Below, piece by piece: positions 1 through 8,677 of a stretch of 64,000 bases of DNA. The stretch spans positions 1-64,000 of the forward strand of contig JBKPDY010000006.1 of assembly GCA_046728155.1 (NCBI GenBank). The letters run 5' to 3'. The notes under the pieces were generated by a model. It ran no database searches, was not told the DNA's origin, and saw only the letters and a list, made by a program, of their open reading frames with translations. The DNA is from CAWDLX01 sp046728155. GTDB taxonomy: Bacteria; Actinomycetota; Actinomycetes; Mycobacteriales; Micromonosporaceae. Each line of letters opens with the position of its first letter. Position 1 is the stretch's first letter. A program made the position numbers and the translations under genes.

Positions 1-3000
1 CTCCAGCACGTTGTTGGTCAGCTGCATGTTGTTGACGTTGGCCTGCAGCTGGACGCCGCCAGCTCCCTCACCTTGGCCGGTCATCAGGCCGACGCCGTCG
101 ATGCGGGCTGCGCTGAGGATGCCGTTCGTGCCGGCCGGGATGTTGTAGGCCGACGTGGTCTTGGCCACAACCGTGAGGTCCGCGCCGCGGAGCACGGCCG
201 ACAGCGTCGGGTCATTGGCGTAAGGCGCGTGCGCAGTGACGGTCGCGTCGAAGGTAGCCGCGTTCTGCGGGAAGTACCGGCCATCGACGACCGAGCCCTT
301 CACGCTGAACCGCGGGTCCTCCGGGTCGCGGGCCTGCAGCTCATGGGCGCCGATGATGCCACCGGGGCCGAGGCCCTGGATCTTCAGCGGCTTCCAGACC
401 AGGACGTTCTCGTTGTAGACACCCTCTGAGAGCACCAGCAGGCTGCCCGCCGGGGCGGCGTCGATGGCGTTCTGCAGGGCGTGCGCGTCATTCGCGGCCG
501 GCGGTGGCGGTGGCCCGACATTGACGATGTTCGGCGTGTAGGTCACGAGGTTCGAGCCCGAACCGTTAGAGCCGAGCACGTGCAGGGTGATCCCGTTAGC
601 GCTGCTCACGCCGCCGTTGGCGTTCGCCGAGACGATCGCGAGCTGCTTCGGGCCCGGTCGGAACGTCGTGGTGTTGATGGCCGGCACCTGGATGACGATG
701 GTGTCAGGGGTACCCACGCCGCCGGGTGTCCAGCTCACGATTCCGCCGCCGGGCGCGCGGGTCAGCGTCGTGACGGTGCCCGTACGGACGTCGGTCAGGG
801 TGACCCGGCCGCCGGTGGCGTTCGCCGGACCTGCGGTTCCGATGAAGTCGCCCTGGATCGTGATCTGCCGGGCGGCTCCGGAGTCGCCCGCGTTCACGTA
901 CGGCCGGGAGACCTGCAGCAGCTCGGGCCGGGCCGGTACGGCCGGGTCCTCGCAGCCCGTCCCGGAGATCGGGTCGAGTGGCGTGTCGAGCTGGTCGGTC
1001 AGCCCAGGCCAGACGTCCCACGCCGAGCTCGCGGTCAGCAGGTTCGGGTTGTATCCGGCGTTGGGGTGAGCCGCGGTTCCGGGGTCGTTCACCTTGACGA
1101 TGTACATGCCGGGGCACGGGCCCTGGGGAATCGGGCAGTTGAACGTCTCGGTCGACGGCAGCAGCGCCTCGTATGTGCCCTCGGGTGACGTGTAGACGGT
1201 CGTGAAGAGCCGCCAGTTGTCCGGGGTGTACGGCTGATTGACGTTCGGCACCGTGTCGACCCGGGCGTAGATTCCGACCGGGATGCCGCCGATCGGCCGC
1301 GGCTCGCCGTACCAGACCGACTGCGGGTTGCGCTCGAAGTAGATGTCGTTAGAGACCAGGCCGATGATGCGCCCGGGCTCCGCCACGTCGCCGGTACGGG
1401 TGTCGCTCGCGTCCTCGCCGTTGGGGTCGGTCCGGAAGTTGGTCATAAGGTTGAAGTCGGCGTTGGCGTTCTGGCTGTTCTGCAGCTGCACCAACTTCTT
1501 GTCGCACAGAGGTGCGTGGGCGGTCGGGTCACCGAAGAGCGGGCTGCGGGTCACCAGCGTCGACTGGTCGACGACGTGGTCGTCACCCGCGCACGGCGGC
1601 GGCGGGATGGCCGGAACGAACTTGTTGCCGAGGTCGACGTTGACGTCCTCTTCCCGGACGACGCGGTAGAGACAGCCAGTCTGAGCTCCAGCCTCCCCGG
1701 CGAACGGGCCCGAGACGCTCTTGAAGCCGGAACCGTCGTTGGTGGGGTTGCACGGCCGGGTGTCGGTCGGGTCGGTCGGCATGATCGCGTGGACGATGTA
1801 GTCGCCGGCGACCAACGGGGAGGGATCGTCTCCGTTCTGGCACTTCCCGGTGCTGGTGTTGTACCCACCCGTCGCCTCGGCGCAGTAGTCGGCGAAGGCG
1901 TAGCCGCCGTCGAACGCGCCGTCCTTGGTCTGCTCACCAGTGATCGGGGTCTCCAGGCAGTTCGGCCCGATCGCCGGATTCAGCTGGGCGCTGATGTCGG
2001 CGCCGTTGTAGCCGGTGATGGCGCAGGTCTGCGGCGGATCTTGGGAGGCGTTCGGGTGCTGCCAGTGGTCGGTGACGTACTGGTTGAGCAGCACACCCGA
2101 GGTGCTCTCGAGGTTCACAGTCACATCGGGTATTGCCGGCTCGTAGTCCTCGTGAGCCTGGAACCGGGCGTCGAACTCATTGCGGGTCGTCGCGAAGTAG
2201 GTGATCCCCACGATCTGGCCCGTGGTTCCGGCCGGGTAGTCGACCTTGCCCCAGTCGACGGTGGCCCGGTGACCTTCGGTGATCAGCTGGTTGGTCAGCA
2301 GGTCGCCGCCCTGGTTGCTCTCGATGTGTGTGACCGCGTCGGTGTGCTCGTCGTGCACCGAGGCGCCCGTCACGCCGAACCGGGTGAAGCCCTGCTCATT
2401 GATGATCCACTTTCCGAGAGGTCCGCCCTCGGCCGTCGGGTACTCGTAGTGGCCGTCGGGACCCGTAACCGTAGACTCCTTGATCGAGCCGTCCCGCCAC
2501 CGCTGGTCCATATCGGTGCTCGGGATGGCGGGCTCACCGGGATCCCTGACCCCGTTGGCGTTGACGTCCTTGTAGACATAGCCGTCGAGCCAACCGAACC
2601 AGCGGGACACGCCGACACCGACCTCGCCGTTGACATCGGGCGCGTCGTTGGCATCGGCCACCTCGCCGGCAGCCACGGTGATCGGCTTGAAGCGCATGAT
2701 GTAGCTGAGCTGCTCGTCCCAGATGGCAATGTTGTACGTACCGGCCGGGACGTTCTGGATGTCGAAGTTGCCGTTCCCGTCGCCCTGACCCACGAACACG
2801 GTCCGGTCGGTGGTGGAGTCGCTCAACGCGATGAACGGGTTGGCGACGTTCTCGCCCATCGTCAGCACGTCGAACGGCGGCCAGCCCTGCCAGTTGCGAG
2901 CCGTTCCGACGATCTCGCCCGTACCGCTGTTGGCGAACGGCATGGGCGCGCAGACGAACCCGAACCAGTACGCGGTGCGGTTGGTCGGCGGTTCCCAGAG

Positions 3001-3900
3001 CTGCTCGCCAGGCGCACCGGTACCGTCGCTACCCTCCTCGACGCCGGCCTGCAGGGACAGGCCGCCATCGATCGTCGTCGTCTGGTACCACTGGCTGTTC
3101 GGGTCATCGTTGCAGGGGCCCTCCGGCGGGTGGACATCGATGAAGTACGTCGCCGGGCCGAGGTTGTTGATGGTGACCAGTCCGGTCGCCGCCGTCTCAC
3201 AGATACCGCCGCAGAGCGGGTTGTTGTTGTAGTCGACCGTGACCGCGTTGTGCGTCTGCTCCTCCAGGCCGACCCGGAATCCTTCCAGCGGAGTGTCCTC
3301 AACGTCTGGTGCACCGTTGGTCCACGCGTTGTCGTTGAACACGAAGACGCGAATCTTGCCCAGCGGCAGGGGATGGTCATCGCTCTGTTCGGTCAGGTCT
3401 ATCCGCGTGGTGAGCGTGCCGTCATCGGCGGCATCGGCCGGCAGATTGACGTAGGTCCCCCACATCTTGTGGTTCAGTGATCTGACCGAAATCAAATAGC
3501 GGCCGGCCGGCAGGTTGACCGTTTTCCGGGTCTGGTCCCCGACCCGCACGATCGGGCTGTTGCTCTCGGTGGTGAGGTACTTCGGGAACGGGTCAACCGG
3601 CTGCCGCGTGGAAGGGTTGACGAACCGGGTGTTGTCGAGATTAATGACGTAATTGAAGTTGTCCAGCGGGTCTGCGGTACCGAAGTCCCGCGCGTCAATG
3701 GTGACGCTGCAGCCGTCGGCAGGACAGGTCGTGGCCGCGTAGGCTGCTGAGCTGCCGACCGCCCACCCGGTGAGCGCCGGCAGCATCGCGGCGGCCATGG
3801 CAAGAATCGCGAGCCGGGCTATGATGGCTCGATCAGACCAACGCGGTGTTTCGAGAAGCGGAAACACCTCTCGTACATAGCCACCGGATCGCCGCAGCAT
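1..3900 (-). CDS. Large secreted SdrD-B/Cna-B-like multidomain protein (3' end outside window)
   Basis: Open from an ATG at 3900 to the window edge: 1300 codons with no stop. A strong Shine-Dalgarno (GTTAGGAGG) lies 5 nt before the ATG. Residues about 25-54 form a signal peptide (hydrophobic stretch, then Ala-rich SSAAYA). The mature part holds repeated beta-sandwich-like domains; DVNANGVRDPGE near residue 450 is the Ca-binding loop type of SdrD-B domains. Around residue 990 an IPT/TIG-like fold starts (RPYVNAGDSG...ITIQG), and from about 1130 a parallel beta-helix-like segment (NAIDAAPAGSLLVLSEGVY) resembling pectate-lyase/NosD repeats. No catalytic site was recognised. Likely extracellular and structural or adhesive, but the function is unknown. 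Domain calls are by eye; family assignment is inference. Confidence 0.8.
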   Translation of the reverse strand, partial: MLRRSGGYVREVFPLLETPRWSDRAIIARLAILAMAAAMLPALTGWAVGSSAAYAATTCPADGCSVTIDARDFGTADPLDNFNYVINLDNTRFVNPSTRQPVDPFPKYLTTESNSPIVRVGDQTRKTVNLPAGRYLISVRSLNHKMWGTYVNLPADAADDGTLTTRIDLTEQSDDHPLPLGKIRVFVFNDNAWTNGAPDVEDTPLEGFRVGLEEQTHNAVTVDYNNNPLCGGICETAATGLVTINNLGPATYFIDVHPPEGPCNDDPNSQWYQTTTIDGGLSLQAGVEEGSDGTGAPGEQLWEPPTNRTAYWFGFVCAPMPFANSGTGEIVGTARNWQGWPPFDVLTMGENVANPFIALSDSTTDRTVFVGQGDGNGNFDIQNVPAGTYNIAIWDEQLSYIMRFKPITVAAGEVADANDAPDVNGEVGVGVSRWFGWLDGYVYKDVNANGVRDPGEPAIPSTDMDQRWRDGSIKESTVTGPDGHYEYPTAEGGPLGKWIINEQGFTRFGVTGASVHDEHTDAVTHIESNQGGDLLTNQLITEGHRATVDWGKVDYPAGTTGQIVGITYFATTRNEFDARFQAHEDYEPAIPDVTVNLESTSGVLLNQYVTDHWQHPNASQDPPQTCAITGYNGADISAQLNPAIGPNCLETPITGEQTKDGAFDGGYAFADYCAEATGGYNTSTGKCQNGDDPSPLVAGDYIVHAIMPTDPTDTRPCNPTNDGSGFKSVSGPFAGEAGAQTGCLYRVVREEDVNVDLGNKFVPAIPPPPCAGDDHVVDQSTLVTRSPLFGDPTAHAPLCDKKLVQLQNSQNANADFNLMTNFRTDPNGEDASDTRTGDVAEPGRIIGLVSNDIYFERNPQSVWYGEPRPIGGIPVGIYARVDTVPNVNQPYTPDNWRLFTTVYTSPEGTYEALLPSTETFNCPIPQGPCPGMYIVKVNDPGTAAHPNAGYNPNLLTASSAWDVWPGLTDQLDTPLDPISGTGCEDPAVPARPELLQVSRPYVNAGDSGAARQITIQGDFIGTAGPANATGGRVTLTDVRTGTVTTLTRAPGGGIVSWTPGGVGTPDTIVIQVPAINTTTFRPGPKQLAIVSANANGGVSSANGITLHVLGSNGSGSNLVTYTPNIVNVGPPPPPAANDAHALQNAIDAAPAGSLLVLSEGVYNENVLVWKPLKIQGLGPGGIIGAHELQARDPEDPRFSVKGSVVDGRYFPQNAATFDATVTAHAPYANDPTLSAVLRGADLTVVAKTTSAYNIPAGTNGILSAARIDGVGLMTGQGEGAGGVQLQANVNNMQLTNNVLE

Positions 3901-3962
3901 CGCGTCCTCCTAACGGTGAATCGTCACAGAAGTACAGAGGACGACCGGCCAGGTGCCGGTCG

Positions 3963-3993
3963 ACCTCGTACGTACCCCCATGTATTACGAGGT
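3963..3993. promoter_or_regulatory. Inverted repeat upstream of secreted protein gene
   Basis: ACCTCGTA (3963-3970) and TACGAGGT (3986-3993) are perfect inverted arms separated by 15 bp. They lie about 65 bp before the start of the minus-strand secreted-protein gene, where an operator would be expected. No regulator is identified. Confidence 0.4.
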
Positions 3994-4038
3994 GCGCGGA
4001 GCGGCGGCGTATTGAGCCCCGCCTATGCGCGACTGAAC

Positions 4039-4056
4039 TCGTTACTTGCGTAACGA
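4039..4056. promoter_or_regulatory. TCGTTAC-N4-GTAACGA palindrome
   Basis: A perfect 7-bp inverted repeat with a TTGC centre, in the divergent region between the secreted protein and the response regulator. It could be an operator for the adjacent OmpR-type regulator, although OmpR-family sites are more often direct repeats. Inference only. Confidence 0.4.
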
Positions 4057-4325
4057 CAGGCGGAACCTTAAGGCGCGGTTAGGCGGCGCTCGCGAATAAT
4101 GACAATCTCGTCATCTGACTGTCATGTTCCGCTCATAAATCTGCCAGGATGTGAGCGGGCATATCGCAATGATCGATCTCTGATTGCGGTATTTGATCAT
4201 GCTGATTGGTCCGACCGAATGATCTTGTTCGATCAAAGGCACCTCGAAACTGTCGTAAACCCGACGTTGCATCGGTTGAACCTGAGGGATCCTGAGTTCC
4301 CGGCAGAGAAGGCGGAGGCGGTCTG

Positions 4326-4991
4326 ATGGGCCGAGTGCTGGTGGTCGAGGATGACGACCGCATTGCTCAACTCGTCGGCAGGGCGCTGCAGAACGATGGC
4401 TACGCGGTGCAGCGGGCGGCGACCGGGCCCAGCGGCATGGCCGCCGCGATCGACGGCGAGTTCGATCTCATGGTCCTCGATCTGATGCTGCCCGGTCTGG
4501 ACGGAAGGGACGTCCTGAAGCGCGTGGTTGAGTCGAAGCCGGATCTGCCGGTACTCGTGCTCTCAGCATTGCCCGAGATCGGAGTCCGGGTCGCGTGCCT
4601 CGAGGCCGGAGCGGCCGACTTCCTGGGAAAGCCGTTCGCGGTGGCCGAGCTGCTGGCCCGGGTCCACACCAGGATCCGGTCGGGGCCGGGCACCAACGGC
4701 AGCCACCTGGCGGTCGGTCCGGTCCGGTTGGACCTGCGGCTTCGCCGAGCCACGGTCGCCGGTCGCCGGATCGAGCTGTCCGAGCGCGAGTTCTTGCTGC
4801 TGCAACATCTCATGCGGCGAGCGGGCGATGTGTGCAGCCGGGCCGAGCTGCTCGCTGATATATGGGGCCTGATGTTCGACCCCGGCAGCAACGTCGTTGA
4901 CGTCTGCGTCCGCCGATTGCGGGCCAAATTGGACACCCACGATCGAGTGGAGACAGTGCGCCATGTGGGCTACCGTTTCAACCCAGACTAA
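4326..4991 (+). CDS. OmpR/PhoB-family response regulator
   Basis: 221 residues, the normal length. The N-terminal receiver domain (about 1-115) has the acidic pocket E8/D9/D10, phospho-acceptor D52 in VLDLMLPG, a conserved Ser near 80 (VLVLSAL) and the Lys of LGKPF near 102. The C-terminal winged helix (about 125-221) ends in the expected VRRLRAKLD...VRHVGYRF signature. A Shine-Dalgarno-like GGCGGAGGCGG precedes the ATG. The 3' end overlaps the following histidine kinase start, so the two are translationally coupled and form a cognate pair. The signal sensed is not evident. The neighbouring divergent secreted-protein gene is a possible target (inference). Confidence 0.95.
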   Translation: MGRVLVVEDDDRIAQLVGRALQNDGYAVQRAATGPSGMAAAIDGEFDLMVLDLMLPGLDGRDVLKRVVESKPDLPVLVLSALPEIGVRVACLEAGAADFLGKPFAVAELLARVHTRIRSGPGTNGSHLAVGPVRLDLRLRRATVAGRRIELSEREFLLLQHLMRRAGDVCSRAELLADIWGLMFDPGSNVVDVCVRRLRAKLDTHDRVETVRHVGYRFNPD

Positions 4992-6036
4992 CCGTTTCCT
5001 GCTCGGCGGTTGGATAGCTTTCGCCGCCATCAATGTCTGGCTCATGTGGATACTTCCGGGTTCGGAGACGATCCCATTCCACCTGGTGTGGATTAGTCTG
5101 TCCATTGTGTACGGATTCACCAGTTGGCGACCGTGGGGAATGTCGCTCGCGCTCGTCGCGGTCGCAATATTCACGTTCTACATCCTGGATCACCATGTCG
5201 CCATCGGGGCCATCGGTTGGGAGGAGACCACCGAGGTACCGCTCATGTCGGCACTCTTCGTCGTGCTCGTGTGGCATGTGCACCGCCGCCAGCAGGCGCA
5301 CGCCGAGGCGGCGCGACTCGCCGAGAGCGAGCGGCGTCACGCGGAGACCCAGGAGACCTTCGTCCGGCTGGCCGCCCACGAACTGCGCACGCCCATCACG
5401 GTCGCCCGGGGCTACGCGGAGCTGGTCCGCGCACGTACCCACGACGAGTCCATCCATGAGGACACCGGGATCGTCCTGGACGAGCTCGACAAGCTCGCCC
5501 GCATCACCCAACGGCTGGTCACACTGATGCAGGTGAACCGTCCGGCCGGGCGTGACCCGGTCGATGTCGATGCCGCGTTATTGCGCATCTGCCGCCGCTG
5601 GGAGCCGACCGCGAGCCGCTCCTGGTGGGTCAGCTCGACCGTCGGGTCGGCGCCGATCGATCCGGAGCGCCTGGAGACGGCCATGGACTGCCTGCTCGAG
5701 AACGCCGTGAAGTTCACCGACATCGGCGACCGGATCGATCTTGTGGGTCGACGCATCCACGACTCCTGGACGATCGAGGTACGCGACAACGGCGCCGGCA
5801 TGTCGGATGAGATGGTCGAACGACTGAACGCGGCCGACGGGCCGCTGCCGCGGACCGCGTCCGGTACCGGGCTCGGGCTCGCGATCGCCCGAGCCGTGGT
5901 GACCGCCGCCGGTGGCCGCCTGACCGTCAATGGCCGGCCGGGCCTGGGCGCGACGGTCGCCCTGCACTTCCCACGCCGTACGCGCGACGAGATATCGCAC
6001 GTCGAAACGGCGAAGCCGGTGTCCACGGAGCGCTGA
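4963..6036 (+). CDS. Membrane sensor histidine kinase
   Basis: 357 residues from the ATG at 4963, which overlaps the response-regulator end by 29 nt. An in-frame start at 4897 would add 22 non-hydrophobic residues. There are about four membrane segments in residues 10-115 with almost no extracytoplasmic loop, so the input is probably membrane- or cytoplasm-borne. After a coiled stretch rich in Ala/Glu/Arg comes the HisKA H-box (LAAHELRTPITVARG, His near 139), then an HATPase_c domain with N-box LLENAVKFT, G1 DNGAGM and G2 GTGLGLAIA. All the key residues for autophosphorylation are present. Partner of the upstream response regulator. Confidence 0.93.
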   Translation: MWATVSTQTNRFLLGGWIAFAAINVWLMWILPGSETIPFHLVWISLSIVYGFTSWRPWGMSLALVAVAIFTFYILDHHVAIGAIGWEETTEVPLMSALFVVLVWHVHRRQQAHAEAARLAESERRHAETQETFVRLAAHELRTPITVARGYAELVRARTHDESIHEDTGIVLDELDKLARITQRLVTLMQVNRPAGRDPVDVDAALLRICRRWEPTASRSWWVSSTVGSAPIDPERLETAMDCLLENAVKFTDIGDRIDLVGRRIHDSWTIEVRDNGAGMSDEMVERLNAADGPLPRTASGTGLGLAIARAVVTAAGGRLTVNGRPGLGATVALHFPRRTRDEISHVETAKPVSTER

Positions 6037-6090
6037 ATCAGTCCCCTGTGGACGCAACGCGCGCCATGGCGACGACGCTATGGTTACGTC

Positions 6091-6873
6091 ATGCCAGCCC
6101 GCGGACGGACCCAGGCCCAGGTCTTCGGCGAGGTGGCCGAGGACTTTGACCGGGTCCGCGTGCCGTACCCGGCAGAGCTTCTTGACGACGTGTTCGACTA
6201 TGTCGGTCGTGGTGAGCCGGGACGGCTCGCCCTCGAGGTCGGAGCCGGCACCGGCAAAGCGACCGTGGCCTTCGCCGCCCGGGAACTGCGCGTGGTCGCA
6301 CTCGAGCCCGATCCTGCGATGGCGGCTGTCCTGGCTCGTAACGTGAAGGATCTCGCCGGCGTCGAGATTCAGCGCGCGACGTTTGAGGAGTATTCGCCGG
6401 ACGAGCAATTCGACCTTCTCTACTGCGCCGACGCATGGCACTGGACCCGTCCCGATACCAGGTGGCCGATGGCCGCCAGGGCACTACGACCGGGCGGGGT
6501 GCTGGCGCTCTTCTGGAACAACGACCGCATCGAACGGCCTGATCAGCGCCGGTCCATGGTGGATACATTCGCCGCCCTCGCCCCGACGATCGTGCTGCAT
6601 GACGAGCCAACAGAAGAACAGCAGATGTACGCCGAGTGGCCCGGCACTGAACTCATCCAACGAGGCGAGTTCACCGACCACGTGGGGCACGTCTACAAAT
6701 CCCACCGCACGCTCTCCAGCGCGGAATACCTCACGCTGGCATCGACCCGCTCTCAGGTTCGTATGCTGCCGGAACCAACCCGACTGCGCGTGCTCACAGC
6801 CTTGGGCGACGTACTCGACGACCCCGTACGGTTGGCCATCGACACCATTCTGTACCTCGCCCGCCGCGCCTGA
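6091..6873 (+). CDS. Class I SAM-dependent methyltransferase
   Basis: 260 residues. Motif I of the Rossmann fold is clear (LALEVGAGTGKAT, about residues 48-60), followed by the acidic motif II residue in VVALEPDPAM and motif IV-like DLLYCADAWHW near 110. It belongs to the broad UbiE/Methyltransf_11 group, in which the substrate cannot be predicted from sequence. The start is probably leaderless: a TATGGT -10 box at 6079-6084 lies 6 nt before the ATG, and there is no Shine-Dalgarno. It sits between the kinase gene and a toxin-antitoxin pair, with no operon partner visible. Confidence 0.85.
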   Translation: MPARGRTQAQVFGEVAEDFDRVRVPYPAELLDDVFDYVGRGEPGRLALEVGAGTGKATVAFAARELRVVALEPDPAMAAVLARNVKDLAGVEIQRATFEEYSPDEQFDLLYCADAWHWTRPDTRWPMAARALRPGGVLALFWNNDRIERPDQRRSMVDTFAALAPTIVLHDEPTEEQQMYAEWPGTELIQRGEFTDHVGHVYKSHRTLSSAEYLTLASTRSQVRMLPEPTRLRVLTALGDVLDDPVRLAIDTILYLARRA

Positions 6874-6880
6874 ATGAGAT

Positions 6881-6914
6881 GTACATAGACGTACAGAGGC
6901 GTACGCTTGGACCC
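6881..6914 (+). promoter_or_regulatory. Toxin-antitoxin promoter with three helically phased GTAC boxes
   Basis: GTAC occurs at 6881, 6891 and 6901, spaced exactly 10 bp, i.e. one helical turn, so all lie on the same DNA face. The third copy is part of the -10 box TACGCT (6902-6907), which ends 7 nt before the GTG at 6915. This arrangement fits an autorepression operator of a Phd-type antitoxin on a leaderless promoter. Confidence 0.5.
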
Positions 6915-7205
6915 GTGGTCACGATGACAGTCAGCGAAGCACGGGCAGGTCTTCCCGAGCTGCTCACCCGCGTCGAGGGCGGTGAGGAGGTCACTATTAC
7001 CAGACACGGTCAGGCCGTTGCGGTCGTTGTACGCCCGGACGCGCTACGCAGCCGGCGGGCGACGACGGCGGCAGGCAGCACTGGAAAGATCCATGACCTG
7101 TTGGCCAGCGCGAAGGCGACCGATCTCTCAGAGATGAAGGGCCTGAGTGCCAGTCGTGCGGAACAACTGATCTCCGAGATCAGGAAGGGACGCAACTCTC
7201 GGTAG
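6915..7205 (+). CDS. Phd/YefM-type antitoxin
   Basis: 96 residues from GTG 6915. An ATG at 6924 and an upstream ATG at 6879 are also in frame; 6915 is preferred because it lies 7 nt after a TACGCT -10 box, as in leaderless genes. The N-terminal half matches the Phd/YefM DNA-binding fold (MTVSEARAGLPELL, then VTITRHGQAVAVVV). The variable C-terminal half (KIHDLLASAK...) would wrap the toxin. The stop codon overlaps the toxin's GTG by one base (TAGTG), so the pair is tightly coupled. Probable role: DNA-binding autorepressor and toxin neutraliser. Confidence 0.88.
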   Translation: MVTMTVSEARAGLPELLTRVEGGEEVTITRHGQAVAVVVRPDALRSRRATTAAGSTGKIHDLLASAKATDLSEMKGLSASRAEQLISEIRKGRNSR

Positions 7206-7630
7206 TGGATGCCTTCGACGCCGACGTGTTGATCTACGCGGCCGTGCCGGACCACCCGCTGGGCCGCCGTGTGGCGGCACTGTTCTCTCAACGCCCTCGC
7301 CGCGAGGCCGACGCGCCGGACGGCGTCGGATCGCTCCTGTTGCTGCCCGAGGTTCTTGGTAAGCCACTGCGGGATGGTGCCGTGGAAGACGTACGCGTGC
7401 TGGCCGCGTTGCTGGGTCGCCTCGACCTTCGCCCCCTGGACCGCGCCACTGCCGAACTCGCTGCCGCGCTGTGCGCCTCGTATCGGATGAGAGCCGCTGA
7501 TGCTGTACATTTGGCCACCGCCATCTCGTCCGGAGTGGACCGATTCATCACCAACAACCAGCGAGACTTCCCCAAGACGATCACCGAGGTTAATGTCACC
7601 TACCCCGCTGACCTACCCGATCTCACGTGA
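7205..7630 (+). CDS. PIN-domain (VapC-type) toxin
   Basis: 141 residues from a GTG overlapping the antitoxin stop. The PIN fold signature is visible: N-terminal FDADVLIYA (Asp near 6), an acidic residue in the middle (LLPEVLG), DAVHLATAI near 99-107 and the terminal TNNQRDF (Asp near 120). Together these form the usual four-acid metal site of VapC ribonucleases. The combination of a Phd-type antitoxin with a PIN toxin is common. The target RNA is unknown. The 3' end is immediately followed by an unrelated membrane-protein gene. Confidence 0.88.
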   Translation: MDAFDADVLIYAAVPDHPLGRRVAALFSQRPRREADAPDGVGSLLLLPEVLGKPLRDGAVEDVRVLAALLGRLDLRPLDRATAELAAALCASYRMRAADAVHLATAISSGVDRFITNNQRDFPKTITEVNVTYPADLPDLT

Positions 7631-7698
7631 CCGCGAGTGCTCTCGCCCGCTGTCAGCCGAGTCGAGGCGACTCGATCTTCCGTCGTACGCTTGCTGCC

Positions 7699-8328
7699 GT
7701 GTCGACGGTGCGACAGATCTGCGGGGCGTGCGCCGCGGTCGTGGGAGGTGCCGCCAATGTCGGTTTGTTGGTGGTGGCTGCCGGCACGCCCGGTCTGCGG
7801 ATCCGTGGCTCGGTGAGTCAGCTGGGTGCGGTCGGCGAGCCGTTCGCCGGTACCTACCGGACCGCGATCCTCGGCATCGCGGTCGCGGTCGGTCTCCTCG
7901 CCTTCGCCATCGGGCCGGTCAGCCTGCTGGCCGCCAGCGCCCTGGCGGCCACGGCGGCCCTCGGGGCGGTCTCGGCCACGGTGCCCTGCACTCCCGGGTG
8001 CCCGATTCCGCCGGCCGCCAACGCCACGACCGCTGACATTGTCCACGTGACCGCGAGTACGGCTGCGTTCGTCTTTCTGGCGGGCGCGATGCTGCTGCTC
8101 GCCCGGTTCGGTGCTGCTCCGCTCGGCGCCGTGTCCCGCTACGCCCTCGTGCTCGTCGTTGCGCTGGGAACCCCGGTAGGCGTCGCCATTGCGGTGACCG
8201 GTGAGGGCGTCTTCAACGGTGTATTCGAACGCGCGATGATGGCCGTCGCGCTGGCCTGGCTGGTGGGCGTCTCCGCGATGGCCGCCCGCTTCACGCCGGG
8301 ACGGCTGTCCAGATCAGTCCAGACCTAG
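7699..8328 (+). CDS. DUF998-like integral membrane protein
   Basis: 209 residues from GTG 7699; the frame is open from 7627, but TACGCT at 7686-7691 ends exactly 7 nt before GTG 7699, the same leaderless layout as the antitoxin gene. About six membrane helices alternate with short loops. The loop ATVPCTPGCPIPP contains two cysteines and is typical of DUF998 proteins, as is the conserved HVTAST segment near residue 115. No enzymatic motif is known for the family. No clear functional link to its neighbours. Confidence 0.75.
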   Translation: MSTVRQICGACAAVVGGAANVGLLVVAAGTPGLRIRGSVSQLGAVGEPFAGTYRTAILGIAVAVGLLAFAIGPVSLLAASALAATAALGAVSATVPCTPGCPIPPAANATTADIVHVTASTAAFVFLAGAMLLLARFGAAPLGAVSRYALVLVVALGTPVGVAIAVTGEGVFNGVFERAMMAVALAWLVGVSAMAARFTPGRLSRSVQT

Positions 8329-8459
8329 CGATCACAGGCCCCTCTTCCTGAGACGCCCCTGGTCTGGTGCGGCACCCGGGTCTCACGTGCGCAGAAATAC
8401 CCCGTTTCCGGCGACCCGTACGGCTACGGTTGGTAACGACCTAGACGGAAGGGCTAGCC

Positions 8460-8672
8460 ATGGCTGAGCACACGTACCGCGTCATCGAGGTCGTCGGGTC
8501 GTCGACCGAAGGAATCGACGCCGCCATCCGCAACGCGATCGGCCGGGCCGCGCAGACCACCCGGCATCTGGACTGGTTCCAGGTCACCGAGATTCGTGGG
8601 CATCTCGCCGATGAGCAGATCGCCCATGTGCAGGTGGGGCTGAAGGTTGGCTTCCGGCTCGAGGAGGCCTGA
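8460..8672 (+). CDS. Dodecin family flavin-binding protein
   Basis: 70 residues, the normal dodecin length. The pattern TYRVIEVVGSSTEGIDAAIRNAI, RTAQ-like helix and DWFQVTEIRGHLADEQIAHVQVGLKVGF matches the beta-alpha-beta-beta fold that assembles into a dodecameric hollow sphere storing flavins; the Trp of LDWFQV stacks on the isoalloxazine ring. A GGAAGGGC Shine-Dalgarno precedes the ATG, and a TACGGT box lies upstream. Single gene, ending 5 nt from the convergent MOSC gene. Confidence 0.93.
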   Translation: MAEHTYRVIEVVGSSTEGIDAAIRNAIGRAAQTTRHLDWFQVTEIRGHLADEQIAHVQVGLKVGFRLEEA

Positions 8673-8677
8673 CCAGG

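Larger units (their letters stand above)
3901..4325. other. AT-rich divergent intergenic region
   Basis: About 425 bp between the divergent secreted-protein gene and the two-component system. From about 4095 to 4300 the sequence is much more AT-rich than its surroundings and has several GATC-centred motifs (TTGATCATG, TTCGATCAAAG). A 75-codon reading frame (4099-4326) ends exactly at the response-regulator start, but has neither GC3 bias nor a Shine-Dalgarno, so I do not call it a gene. Promoters for both flanking genes presumably lie here. Confidence 0.6.

Noticed and set aside
1516..3480. 654-codon plus-strand reading frame
   Set aside because: Antisense to the secreted protein. The minus frame has a signal peptide, Shine-Dalgarno and recognisable domains; the plus frame is a GC-bias shadow.
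4099..4326. 75-codon frame ending on the response-regulator start
   Set aside because: The ATGA-type overlap was tempting, but the DNA is AT-rich, lacks GC3 bias and has no Shine-Dalgarno.
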